Notes: generated from the letters alone by a model not told the origin. 64,000 nucleotides of DNA from Anastrepha obliqua (GCF_027943255.1 NC_072897.1:36926044-36990043); one strand, 5' to 3'. Positions 49,001 through 59,375 are shown, counted from the first letter of the stretch. Program-made: numbers and translations.

Positions 49001-49165
49001 AAAAAATTTTGTAAAAATTTTGATTTTTTGAAATTGTCCATACTTTGGGATCAAATGGGCACGGTTAGGCATCATCGGATCGGGTTAAAAAATTAAATCG
49101 TTTTTCATTGTTTTGAGACCCGAAAATTTATGAATTTCCACAAAAAAAAAGTTACGGCCAGTCTA
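49001..49165. repeat. Right terminal inverted repeat of the 3.35-kb transposon
   Basis: Inverted partner of 45817-45981. It ends TACGGCCAGTCTA at 49165 and carries GACCCGAAAA near 49108-49117 and the shared core at 49038-49080. An 8-bp ATATACAT copy follows directly. Confidence 0.9.
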
Positions 49166-49675
49166 ATATACATTATCCGCTGCTTTTTGCAAGATGCCAG
49201 TCAGGATTGCTGCAGTTTTCAATGCTTCAAACTCTATGGTCCAGAGCAATAATTCATTTTTTTACTTAAAAACATATTTCTTTCTTAAAATGAAATAAGT
49301 AGGCATAAAGTACAAAGCTTTTTTGTGTTTTTTCTCTTTACTATTGCAACTAACCGTAATTTTTGTGATCTCAGTTTAAAAACTTAATGCTAAGTTTTGT
49401 TTTCAATTTGTTTTTGTTTAAATAAGGTATTCATAGTCTTTTTTTACTTATATTTAAATACAAATATTAATTACTTTATAAAAAAGGTTAACAAATGAAC
49501 TTGTTAGAAAAACAAACGTAATGATAGTTCTAAAATTATTCTTATTTAATTCCATACAACTTTTAAGTCAGCTTATGTTAAATTACCTATCATTTTTTTG
49601 TTGGGATAGACCAGGTGTATTGTCCTAGTATGATATTCTTTGTGTTTCCTCTACTTGCTGCATAAGAGATGACAA
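49166..49675. other. Post-insertion flank, remainder of the hAT-like element and AT-rich DNA
   Basis: The first 90 bases after the TSD copy may encode the end of the hAT-like transposase (the frame reads RCFLQDASQDCCSFQCFK), but it is too decayed to be sure. The rest is AT-rich (poly-T runs near 49257 and 49321) without recognisable coding. Confidence 0.35.
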
Positions 49676-49689
49676 GTTTCCCTTTCCTA

Positions 49690-50250
49690 GGACACAAAAT
49701 GACTTTTGCGTATACATGGGGAGGCCGCCCCTTTTCTGGCTAATTTGTGCCAGCCAGACATTAGAGCACCACTTTTGATGTAACCTCGAAAAAAATTTGT
49801 TTTCTTGTCTAGCGCTTCCACCTTAGTAAGGGATCCGTCTATATACCACATTATCATGTTTATTCTGATTTATCCTGCAGGTTTCAGATAACCATTTCCC
49901 AACCTTTTTATTTCCCAGTTCAGTCTTGAAGCATTTAACCGAACTGAACATAGGTTGTATCATGTCACATAGCAAAGAGATCTCAGGGGTAAGTTCAGCA
50001 AGAGTATTAAACTTCGTGCTATTTTGATGAAGGTCTGAGCCAATTCTAGTTTTTTTTGTTCTTAAAATAGTTTTCCTCGACTGGGATTGGATATGAATGT
50101 GAAGCGGTCTGAGTTTAAAAAGAACCTCCACTGATGCCGTGGGACATTCACACATGACTCCAGTTATGCATATGCATGGAAGCCTTTGTAACCTTGTTAG
50201 TGTGTTTTTTACTATTTTCATCGTCGTGCAATTATCCCATACAACTGTCC
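49690..50250 (-). pseudogene. LOA-group RT thumb and start of RNase H
   Basis: Frame 50221-49823 reads NTLTRLQRLPCICITGVMCE then CPTASVEVLFKLRPLHIHIQ, the L-rLQR-acl-ItGam-t-Pt-ale-ll-l-PL thumb motif. It then reads NVVYRRIPY, where in the next frame WYIDGSLTKVEAL starts RNase H, with Asp in IDGS (usually TDGS). The remainder of RNase H is not readable. Confidence 0.7.
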
Positions 50251-50608
50251 GTGGAAAATCATAGGTCTAGCAATAGTCATTTAGATCCATTGCAGTGTTT
50301 CTGGTGTACATCTCCCAATTTTCCCTGCAGTTCATTTACTCGTCATGAATGCTCTAATAGCCTTTCTCGCCATTTATTCTGTATTCCTTTCATTGTATTT
50401 TTTGATCTAATGGTCAAGAATTTTATTTATCTTTATATTTTTACCTCAATGTCATCTAAGCAAATGGGTTTAAGATATTTGAGTTTCTATTTCCTAGTTC
50501 TTTTTGCTGGATTTATGTTCAGCTCTACCTTAACACACCTTCTTTCAGTTAGTTTTAACCCTCATTGAATTCTGTTAAATAGAGTTTCTTCGAATTTCCC
50601 TCTATATG

Positions 50609-51272
50609 TTAATCGTCGTCAAAAGAACCTCGAAATGATAAGCATTTGCTGTCTAATTCCATCAAGAGTTCGTCTTGTATTAAGCTCCCCATGATTGGTG
50701 ATAGTACACCACCTTGAGGTCTCCCTCTCGATGTGATTGTCATTATACCACTCGAACTGTTTGGTGTACCTACCTTTTGGCATATTGCCAAACTATTAAT
50801 AATTATGGTTTCGTGTGAGAGGTTGTCAAAGGCACTTTCTTTATCCAAAGAAGCACATATTGTCATCATTCCCTTCTTTTTTATATTGTCTCGAAGCCTA
50901 TTGGTTAGTTGATACAGAACAATCTCTGTTTATCGCCCAGCCCTATACGCATGTTGACATGAATGTTCTGGTGCGTCGGCTTGTCCTGATGTAGTTGTGT
51001 AATACCTTTCCTATAATTTTTGGTGTAAATGAAGTAAGACAAATTGGCTTGAACGATTTAGGATGAAGTGGGTCCTTCTTTGGTAGGTACCTCCAAATTT
51101 TTGGTAGGTACCGAGGTGCGATACTTGATTTATAAATTCTGTTAAGTTGTTCTAGAAGTGCATGTATGCCTTTTTGGAATAATTCCGACACAATGCCATC
51201 AACATCAGAAGATTTTAGCCTCTCGAATCTATTTATCGCCCGGTTCAATCTTGGTGTCTTACATATGTACAT
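50609..51272 (-). pseudogene. LOA-group reverse transcriptase fragments
   Basis: Frame 51272-50943 reads NRAINRFERLKSSDVDGIVS and ELFQKGI (the K--G-DGI-p-l-q-g block, P changed), ALLEQLNRIYKSSIAPRYLP, and LHPKSFKPICLTSFTPKIIG (YRPISL-SF--K--E-). Frame 50869-50609 reads CASLDKESAFDNLSHETIII (D-e-AFDN) and SRGRPQGGVLSPIMGSLIQD (RG-PQGG-LSP). The YADD box would come next, but the frame ends SFRGSFDDD, which may be a decayed version. Confidence 0.75.
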
Positions 51273-51681
51273 ACATATTCCAATGGTAATAATCTATTCA
51301 TTCATGTTAACTCCTGCCACAGTTTGAGCCTATTCTGCTCCAGTCTCTACCGTCGTAGATAACCCCTAGTTTCACCCTAGTAAACCCCCTGATGCCACCA
51401 CAACGTTTCTTTTACATCATCGGATGCTAATTGGCACTGGAACCACTACTAGATATTTAGATAAAAAATAAATAAAATTCATATTACTAGTCAATACCAA
51501 GAAGACTTTGGGGCTTTCACGTCGGATTTCCCCATATTACCTGCGTGTTTGTTGCGGCCATACATCTTATCCCTTGAGAGCCAAGGACTCTTTTGCCAAC
51601 GTTATACTCAGTGTAGACCTGAGCCGCCCTTGCGATTATGATACACGATTGTGATGTCTCGTCGGAGTCTACTATGCTGAG

Positions 51682-52330
51682 TTACATCAGCGCCTCCAGC
51701 CCGCTGTCATCGTTGCCGATTCCTTTACTTTCGTGAGGTAGTAGCGAGACGTCCACAGTCACCTCGGCTTCGGTTGGCTTGATCACTGCCTGTTTCTTCA
51801 GCTGAGCTTTCCGAAACTTTTGCATCCTTGTATGCTGCGAAGCTTTTGGTGCAGAATATATTGCTCTCAAAGTTTTGCCCCTGTTTGCAAATGATGCCCA
51901 GTTGCCTTCAACTGGGCTGATTTCAGCACCGACGCATTCCTTCGCCTCTAGAGTATCATACATTGAGTTCAGCCCAGCCCATTCTACTTCGCATTCTGTG
52001 GCGTTAAGCTTTCTTTGAGATAGCATAGATACCATTCGGTGCCTGCGTCACTCAGACCAGTGTGTCCTCTCCGAAGTCAGGGGTTTGTACAGAAATCTGT
52101 CCAGTACTCATGCTTGGCTTTGGGATAATCTCCTTAGGTATTGAAGCATCCTTGGGGACCCATGACACTTCCATGAGTCTGTCACTTTACGGGTCATAGT
52201 TTTTGATCGGCGTAGATCCAAATTTATCACGTACTTTGGTATCTTTACCCTCCGTCAGTTTTGCTGCTCTCCGTTTAGGAGTTAGTACCTGGTGATCCCA
52301 CCACCACAATCGACGAGCTGAGATACGGCT
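51682..52330 (-). pseudogene. LOA-group ORF1-like fragment
   Basis: Frame 52035-51682 (MVSMLSQRKLNATECEVEWA then GLNSMYDTLEAKECVGAE) contains GNWASFANRGKTLRAIYSAP and a C-terminal KGIGNDDSGLEALM with stop. Upstream frames add GKDTKVRDKFGSTPIKNYDP and QTPDFGEDTLV. There is no domain I can name with certainty. The position upstream of the endonuclease and RT blocks on the same strand suggests ORF1. Confidence 0.45.
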
Positions 52331-53430
52331 TGAGAAAATCTCTGCTTAACTATTGTTCTCTTATTTACTTAATTGCTTTTCCTGGTAACAAGTTAATTAG
52401 GGTAATTAATTTGAAATATAAAATTATTTATAAAAATTAAACTGTTACAAAATTTGTTCCGAACATCAAGGATGCGGGTATTAAACTTAAAAGACGGATC
52501 AAAAACATAAAAATTCCAAATCCAAATTAATGGTGTATTTTTTAATGATAACAATAAATTGAGTCGGCATAACGGTAATGAGAACCAATCCATACTTATT
52601 GTTCGCTCTGTCAACACAAAGCAACATATGAACGCATGAACATTGTGTGAAATACGTAGAGCATGCCATCTTTCAAAATGGATACTCTAAGTATTGCTGG
52701 TTTGAGAGTGTCTTTGGTTTTTGAGATAGCTGGGCGCAAAGGCAGCATTGTAAAAAGAAGTATCAAAAATAAATGGTAATACAATTGGAAAAACTAATGG
52801 CAAAATTGAACCTTTAGTCAGAGAAGAAAACAAACGATTACCTGCGTTTCAAGAATGATCCCATAGAATTAAAAAAATAAATATAATAGTTTTTTTTTTG
52901 ATTTGGTTTACCTATATTGTATTTCCTACTTTTTCGTAATGTCTGTATACAATTTTACAATAGATATTACTTCCGCAGTATTCTGACATGTACTAAAAAA
53001 TATGCAATTTAGATCTTATATATTGTCTCTTTCAACATATTTACATAAATATAATATGTAGAAAAGAAATGTATATATGTATACGCATGTACTTATATAT
53101 ACGTACTAGCAGCACGCTGGTGGCTACAATATTTTATTGCTTCCTGGAGTTAGTATTTACTCAATGATTACTTTTGTAAGATCCCTAGATGCTTGTCACA
53201 AGGTTCAAACTTTTGAGTTCGATATTTTTATGAACAAAAAAAAAAAACAAATTTATGTTCAATTAAAATCAAACTTTACTTTATTGAATCTATCTTAAGA
53301 CTGCCCAAAAATTACTAACTATTTTGCATATTAGCACGGTGAAAAATTCTGTGGAATTGTTTACCGTTTATTTGGCAAGTGCCGGAAATGCAAATCCAGC
53401 ATTAAGGTGAATAAAAATATAAGTTGCATT
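52331..53430 (-). other. AT-rich stretch, probably including the 3' LTR of the errantivirus-like relic
   Basis: No coding blocks are recognisable. On the minus strand, AATAAAGTAAAG near 53275-53290 could be a polyadenylation signal in an LTR downstream of the env end at about 53440. No second LTR copy was found in the window, so the LTR cannot be delimited. There are poly-A/T runs near 52887 and 53236. Confidence 0.35.
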
Positions 53431-53434
53431 ATTG

Positions 53435-54188
53435 CACTTTTAAGAAAATAATTCTTGGAAATTGCTTAATTCCAGACGGCACATGACGGATATGCAAGTG
53501 TGTATTATAGAAATATACAAGATATACATCTTTTTTCTTATGATATTCGAAAAAAATTGTTAACAAAATAATTATGACTATTATAATTGCGCTAATGCTG
53601 ATATTAATTAAACTTGAATATACATTTTGTTTAATAACTTTTTGAATTGAGTTTGAATGTTTTACTTGTTCTAAGTACAGCGATTCTAATTTTAAGTCGT
53701 CTATTGTTTCTTTTCTTCTTTCGTTTATTTTTGTTAGGGAGTTTGGTAAAATGAATTTGTCAAAAATTTTAATTTTCGTATTAAAAAATATTATATAATA
53801 TTAAGTGTTTGGATTTCACAATTTTCAAATTTGATCATAAAGTTTCATTTTTGTTTTATTTCCATTTATTACAATTATGTGTTATCTTTGAATCAAAATT
53901 CTTAAATGTAGGTATTCCATGGATGATTTATTTTACTTCAGTTTCTTTGCAGTCTTGCATATCACAGTATGCTTCTTCAAAATTGAAATTATTTAATAAA
54001 CATATTTAATACAATATATTTACTAAATTTCTTTCTAGGTTTCCCTTAACATAAGTGCCAAAAATGTTATTATTATAATCTACAAGTATTTCATATATGC
54101 TTAATTTAATAGATTTATTATTGATATTAGGCATGGGTTCAAATACGATTATTGATAGAATTCTTTCTGAATATTGAGGTATTTGAAA
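53435..54188 (-). pseudogene. Errantivirus-like envelope glycoprotein, C-terminal part, decayed
   Basis: This is an insect endogenous-retrovirus Env relic. The minus strand near 54190-54010 encodes FQIPQYSERILSIIVFEPMP and later DYNNNIFGTYVKGNLERNLV, and further pieces down to a hydrophobic, Ile/Val-rich run of about 20 residues near 53590 that looks like the transmembrane anchor. Short cytoplasmic sequence and stop-rich DNA follow. Stops and frameshifts occur every 30-60 residues, so no functional protein can be made. Env would mediate membrane fusion in intact errantiviruses. It is collinear with the N-terminal part at 59376-59880 and separated from it by an inserted LOA-group element. Confidence 0.6.
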
Positions 54189-54354
54189 AGGTCGAGCCAA
54201 GAAGCACCAAGAGATTTGGTGGCTCCTAAAACTCTCAGGCTAAAAAGCCCATTGTGTTTAAAGCTCTGGAGGGGATAGTCAAGGAGGGAAGGAGAAAAGT
54301 ACCAGAGAAAGTGAGAGGAAAGAATAGAGACAGAAATAGAGATAGTTAGTCCTG

Positions 54355-55081
54355 TGAGAATTTTCCAGATTCTTTGGCAAATCTGTAGATATCGTCCAGT
54401 TTTAGAACACGAATATTAATCATTCTCATGACATCAGAACCCAAAACTCGTAGCCGGGCTCTAGCAAAGGCAGGACACTCACAGAGAAATTGCTCAGTGC
54501 TATCCGCCTCCTCTAATCACGACAGGCACAATGGGTCCTCTGTGATTCTGAATTGAGCTTCTTCTTACATTCTTGAACAATCTTTGAGGTTTGCTTCGCG
54601 TTCTCCACGGCCTTCAGTGCCGCCTGACTTTTATTGAAAATTCCAATCTGTTTCCCGCTCCATCTCCTCTCGATTATCCATTCGGCTACTTTCAGGATGG
54701 CAAAAACTTCCGTTTGGAAAACAGTTGCCATTTCCTCCACAGTACAGTGATACTTATTACTATCGTTTAAGTACCATCCGGCTCCAGACCCTATTTAATT
54801 CTTGGAAATAAAGTAAAGAAAACATCCGTCAAACCTCCCTGCATGCATTCTGGATTGCTCCATTGCTCACGCAATGGAAATCTGACATCAAATTTCCTTC
54901 CAAATGAAACTGGGGGTATCAGGTCGTCTTTAGGTGCCAGAAACAGTGGATACACCTCAGATAGCGACTTAAAGATTTCCCTGTGTTCCGAAGTTTCGTC
55001 TTCTTGCCAGAAACCATATTTATGGAGTCTACACATTGCTTTTATTGCTTCCCGTTGTATCTTAAAACTAAGGGGGAGCAA
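54355..55081 (-). pseudogene. LOA-group RNase H and Cys/His tail, decayed
   Basis: Minus-strand pieces: FKIQREAIKAMCRLHKYGFW, the thumb-to-RNase H linker (REIFKSLSEVYPLFLAPKDD), then a gap at the expected TDGS block near 54785. Frame 54740-54513 follows with MATVFQTEVFAILKVAEWII (catalytic Glu in TEVFAI) and IGIFNKSQAALKAVENAKQT (the usual FSDSQAA Asp reads N here). The tail STEQFLCECPAFARARLRVL and LGSDVMRMINIRVLKLDDIY follow before a stop near 54350. The PGH-G--GNE-AD block is lost. Non-functional. Confidence 0.75.
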
Positions 55082-55345
55082 ATCGGAACAAGGTGTTATA
55101 CGACCTGTGCCGAGGATCAGCCTGGCTGGGGACCCAGACCAAAAATAGCCCAGTCGCGAACGGAGTGCTCCGGATACCTGGCGACCTCCGGTTCTATCTA
55201 GTCTTACCTGTGCACACGTACCTCTGCACAGGCGAACCTCTCTTGTCCGACACTCGTGGGACCAAAAATGAATTTAAATAAGAAAAACTTTATTTACAAG
55301 GAGGTCGGTCCTCTCAAAAACCCAACAAAGGCGGCTTCGCCTACA
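55082..55345 (+). repeat. Isolated 5' leader fragment of another LOA-group element, inserted in opposite orientation
   Basis: The segment matches 60470-60735 (the 5' leader and first codons of the plus-strand element at 60.3 kb) at well above 90 percent, including ATAGCCCAGTCGCGAACGGA, CTGTGCACACGTACCTCTGC and GGGACCAAAAATGAATTTAA. It contains the start codon and the first codons MNLNKKNF. It lies in the RT thumb of the minus-strand element, which reads continuously once it is removed (LNALLSDVA joins PLSFKIQREAIKA). It has only the 5' end of its source element, the reverse of normal 5' truncation. Confidence 0.88.
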
Positions 55346-57218
55346 GCTACATCTGAGAGCAAGGCATTTAGGCCATCACCAGAGGTTGTACTCATGGCAT
55401 CCGCGATGCATAAACATACACTTCATATCTGTCTGTATAGTTCCCGGATTTTGGACTTAACCATGCTCGGTTGCCACCAGACCACAGAGGCGTAAGTGAT
55501 AATTGGTCTGGTAAGTGTTGTGTATATCCATAGAACCACAGCAGGTTTCAGACTCCAGGTTTTACCAAAGGCTCTGCGGCATTGCTGAAAAATTCTCAAT
55601 GCGTGATTCACCTGTGAAAAGTGTATCTTCCAAGTCAGCTTCTTAACCAAGATTCCTCCTACATATTTAACTTCATCGGAAAGACCTAGTGTCACACCTT
55701 TCAGTGTTGGAAGACTGAGTCCATCCAATTTCCGTTTTCTCGTAAACAAGAATATGGTTGTTTTGTTCGGACTAACGGAAAGACCTTGTCTCATGCACCA
55801 GTCATGGATTTTGTCAAGAATCCTCTGCACTTTCATGCAAAGCCTCCTCAGGGATTTACCCGATGTTAGCTCACAGACATCGCCCGCATATGCTTCGACA
55901 TGAAAACCGAGTTCGTGCATCTCCGCTAGTAGAGAGTCTATGACCAAATACCACAACAGCGAAAGAACACCCTCTTGGGGACATCCTTTCTTGGTCCTGA
56001 CGGTGATTAGTTCGTCACTGTTCTCACCAGCGGTTAACAGCTTCTCAGAGAGCATGGAATATATCCCCTTTACAAGGATATGATATATCGTCCGGCAGAA
56101 GAACCTATTGAGCCGAAAGTGGCATTATCGAAAGCTCCCTCAATGTCCGCGGACACGCCCATTGTGTATTCGTCAGCTTCCAGCCCGGCTTTAATCTTGC
56201 TAACAAGATCGTGTAAGGCTGACTCACATGATTTTGCACTCTGGTAAGCGTGTTGATTTCTACTAAGTGGACTTTTCGGCAATACCCCCACTCGAATATG
56301 TTTCTCTACTACTCGTTCTAGACTTTTCAACATGAACGATGTCAAACTGATTGGTCTAAAACTTTTTGCTAGGTAATAGTCGTATTTTCCTGGTTTCGGA
56401 ATAAATACTATTCGTACGTGTCGCCATTGAAATGGTATATAATTAAGTGCAAGACAGGATGTGAAGATCCTTTTCAGGTCCTCAATCAACCTGTCTCCTC
56501 CTTTTTTAAGCATTGCTGGATATATTCCGTCAGGTCTAGGAGACTTAATGTTCTCAAAGGAAGACAAGGAAAACTTTATCAATTCTTTTGTCACTATCCG
56601 ACTAGCAATATACCAGCTGTACCTAGAGGTTCCACCGTTGCTACCGTTATTGTTCATGCCACTATCTACTTCAGAGAGAGTTCTACTACCCGGAAAATGG
56701 GTTTCGATTAGATCATTAAACGTTTCCGATTTGGAAATGGTGTATGAACCATCAGACTTTCGAATGGAATCCAGTCTTACTGAGCGGTCGAGCGCTGTTT
56801 CCCACATTTCTTCGACGTTACTGCAGAAATTTCAATAGGATTCAAATTTGACTTGCCGTACTTTTTTCTTATATTCTCTCGGTGTAAGTCGATGATTGGC
56901 CCAGTCCTCTTCTGTTTGGGTCTTTAAGGCCCTATTAAGAAGTTTTGTGAACCGTACACGCAGTTTTGACAGTTCAAGGTTCCACCAACGAAGCGCTTTC
57001 CCCTGCCTACTTTGCCTGAGTGAGCACAGTTCCGCAACGCATTTGATTAAAGTACCTCCTAATTTCTTAGTAGCGTCTTCAATCATTTCTATTGATTTGA
57101 GTTTTTTCAGGTTTGGTAATCGCTCTGTTACAAGCTCACCATACCTGTCCCAGTCAACATTTCGAGGATTCCTACCGGAAGGTATTGATATTGTATCAAT
57201 TCCCATTCGATAAGACAA
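55346..57218 (-). pseudogene. LOA-group reverse transcriptase with YAGD in place of YADD
   Basis: The linker frame (57218-56832) has KLRVRFTKLLNRALKTQTEE. The main frame (56807-56070) has FENIKSPRPDGIYPAMLKKG, HVRIVFIPKPGKYDYYLAKS and FRPISLTSFMLKSLERVVEK, then HAYQSAKSCESALHDLVSKI and GVSADIEGAFDNATF. The next frame (56055-55423) has TVRTKKGCPQEGVL, VEAYAGDVCELTSGK, LRIFQQCRRAFGKTWSLKPA and RPIITYASVVWWQPSM. The catalytic YADD is changed to YAGD at 55879-55890, abolishing one metal-binding Asp. The thumb continues CLCIADAMSTTSGDGLNALL until the foreign fragment at 55345. Confidence 0.88.
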
Positions 57219-57853
57219 TGATCAGAAAGAGAGTCCTCTTCCAAAACCCGCCATCCGTTGACTTGATTTCCAACTGACCGATTGGTAAGTGTTAAATCAA
57301 TCACCTCTTGTCTCCTTTTGGGCACAAAAGTTGGTTTGTTAGCAGTGTTTTGAATGACCAAATCAGATGACAGGATAAAATCCAGTAAGTTGAGACCTCT
57401 GTGGTTACATGTGCTGCTTCGGCATACAATGCTCTGAGAATTTGCATCACAGCCCACTATTATCCCCACTTCTCTTAGCTCCCTCGAAGGAGGTGGCTGT
57501 AAAGAGTCGTAGGGTAGGTAGGCCGAAACTATGACAGTTTCGACACTGTTCCCACTTTTCCAGTACTTTATTTTTGAAACAACGGTATCTCCAGAGCAAA
57601 GCTCTTTTCACATCGTGTGTTCGATCAACCTCGACATGATGATACATGCTCGCGGTCTCACATTCCCTTCACAATGAAATATTTGTCCCCACGGCATACC
57701 ACCTAGACCACAGATACGCTTGTGACATACCCATGGTTCTTGTATTAGTATTATGTGTGGGTGTGTTTGCAGTTTTACATGCCTACGGCACAAGAGAGCC
57801 GTAGACGCTTTGCTATGCTGCAGATTTATCTGTGTAAATATTACTTCAGTCAT
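57128..57853 (-). pseudogene. APE-type endonuclease, LOA group, most complete copy here
   Basis: Blocks: MTEVIFTQINLQHSKASTAL (QINL start), HIILIQEPWVCHKRICGLGG (catalytic Glu in QEPW), RPRACIIMSRLIEH, GIIVGCDANSQSIVCRSS (GCDAN block with catalytic Asp), LLDFILSSDLVIQNTANKPT, and LEEDSLSDHCLIEWEL (SDH block). Frameshifts near 57620 and 57460 separate three frames. All main catalytic motifs are present, unlike the shortened copies at 15.1 and 19.8 kb. Confidence 0.85.
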
Positions 57854-57867
57854 GAGACTGACTATAT

Positions 57868-59163
57868 TTACGCTTTGTCCTCCAGCTTATCCTGGACACA
57901 GAAATGGATTCGCCCCAGATATAGGTGAGGACGGCACCCGTACTTCGACTTCAGCACCTGGAGGGACCCAAGAGCGGTACCCAGTACCAGGTGGGAACCC
58001 GCCTCCGAAGTGGTAGCGGATTTCTGCCTGGTGCACGAGTATACTCTCCAGAGAGTCGTGTCAAGATCTTTGTTCTGAACACGGATGCGTGTGAGGAGTT
58101 CTGCTGAATTACAAGAAGGACCCGGAATCCAGATACTCGCTCTTACCAGCTTTTCTTTGCCACTCTCAACAAGAATGAACTTGCTTTTTTCGCAGGCTGG
58201 AATTTTTGCTATCTCTTTTTCCAGCCGTTCTCGGGAAAAAGCATTCGAACAGTGCACCTTTACGATTCCGTCCACCACGCTTTTACACTCGAAAGTCGGC
58301 GCGTCTTTCGACTCACCGATAGCTGTCAAGATAGTTTTGTTGCCTTGTGGACAGTAGACCGCATTGTTTGTCGGTATGTATCTCCCCCGTCATTGCCTTT
58401 GCTGCCATTCTTGGGAATGATTCGCCAGACGTTGACGGAAGAGTGTCATTCGACATTTGAGGTCCCTTAGCCTTTGCCTTGTCAAGTAAAGGTTTGTCTG
58501 CCTTGGATTGGGTCGAGGAGGCAGGCATTTCCGACTTCCGTCTCTCGACTTTCCTCTTCTTTGTCTTTCTCCTCTTCTTGGTCGTTGGCACAGACCCCGT
58601 TTCGTTTCCGGAAGAGTGCAACGCTACAGAGAAATCGGCTGTTCTGCCACACTTTCCCGTTTGCATTACAGGTGTCGAAGTTGACGGAGCTTGAGCACTT
58701 ACCTTAGCTTATGCTTCGGTTTGCTTCGCCTTCTGTCTTCTTCATTTGAACTGACTTACGGTTAGACCAACACCTGCGTTCGACTCTCCAATAACTTCAG
58801 TCTTTTTACCGGTACTTACCTGATTCTCACCAGGTTTAACCATTGTCAAAGACTTACTCACTACCAGAGATCCATCTGAGTCTACTGAGAGATTGTCTGC
58901 CATCTCCACATCCTCCACAACTTGTTCAGTTACTTCAGATTGTTTCGACGACGGTGTATCGCTCACACTCACTTGGCTGCATTGGCATAGCCACTGTGCC
59001 ATGTTTCACCACTACCTCCGGAAGCCTGGGTGTCAGCTCCGGTCATAGGCGGGTGTGGGGCTCGGGCCTGCACCTCCGATGCCCGAGCCGTCGATTGCTC
59101 GACGGGAGGATTTTCCGAGAGTGGGTTACCTCGTGCAGAGGGATCCATAGTTAGCCTCCACAT
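57868..59163 (-). pseudogene. LOA-group ORF1 (Gag-like), in three broken frames
   Basis: Minus-strand frames in order: 59163-58969 (MWRLTMDPSARGNPLSENPP), 59002-58742 (VSVSDTPSSKQSEVTEQVVE; acidic, Ser-rich), 58666-58313 (MQTGKCGRTADFSVALHSSG; basic KKRRKTKKRKVERRKSEMPA, nuclear-localisation-like; then FPRMAAKAMTG) and 58329-57868. The last contains DGIVKVHCSNAFSRERLEKE, VRASIWIPGPSCNSAELLTR and DLDTTLWRVYS, the ORF1 domain shared with 20307-20837 and 15532-16258. It is frameshifted at each joint. ORF1 would bind element RNA; it has a disordered N-terminus and a folded C-terminus. Confidence 0.65.
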
Positions 59164-59375
59164 TGTAGAAAATGTATTTTATACCTCCTACCAGGTTGTC
59201 GGAACGGTACTCTCCACATAGTACTTGGGTGGTCACCAATTCTGCCGTTTCGCGGATGAGTGGATACCCAATTCCTATATGGAGCTGCCCTCTTAGTTCG
59301 TGGTAAGTTAATCTGCATAACATGGGGTTAACTCACCACTTAAGCCTCATCTCCGCGGCAAGGAGACCGACATGA

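Larger units (their letters stand above)
45817..49165 (+). mobile_element. 3.35-kb DNA transposon with 8-bp TSD and about 165-bp TIRs (hAT-related or unclassified)
   Basis: The left end TAGACTGGCCG (45817) and right end CGGCCAGTCTA (to 49165) are inverted copies. The similarity runs inward about 165 bp and includes a 40-base core nearly identical at both ends (left about 45932-45975, right about 49038-49080; contains CTAACCGTGCCCATTTGATC). The element is bounded by direct repeats ATATACAT at 45809-45816 and 49166-49173, an 8-bp target-site duplication. The interior holds a spliced transposase-like gene on the plus strand. An 8-bp TSD and TAGNG-like ends suit hAT-type transposons, but the protein is divergent from the hATs I know, so the superfamily is left open. 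It inserted into the hAT-like element at 44.4-45.8 kb. Confidence 0.9.
49676..52330 (-). mobile_element. LOA-group non-LTR retrotransposon, heavily decayed
   Basis: On the minus strand: an ORF1-like part (about 52320-51682), an endonuclease scrap (about 51660), RT (51272-50609), the RT thumb (50250-49860) and the beginning of RNase H (about 49850-49690, WYIDGSLTKVEALDKKTNFF). The order matches the other LOA-group elements. Most blocks are separated by stops and gaps, so this copy is older than those at 27.7, 54.2 and 60.3 kb. The 3' end lies near 49676 and cannot be fixed. Confidence 0.7.
54189..59375 (-). mobile_element. LOA-group non-LTR retrotransposon, near full length, interrupted by a leader fragment of another element
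   Basis: On the minus strand from about 59375: 5' leader, ORF1 (59163-57868), endonuclease (57853-57128), linker and RT (57218 to about 55346), RNase H (55081-54500) and a Cys/His tail ending near 54355 (STEQFLCECPAFARARLRVL). About 260 bases of foreign sequence (55082-55345, opposite orientation) split the RT thumb. The element sits inside an errantivirus-like env relic, whose two halves flank it. The YADD box reads YAGD at 55879-55890. Close relative of the fragment at 27741-29715. Confidence 0.85.

Noticed and set aside
50176..50568. 130-residue hydrophobic plus-strand frame
   Set aside because: It overlaps the minus-strand RT thumb of a LOA-group element and is Phe/Ser-rich as expected of an antisense reading.
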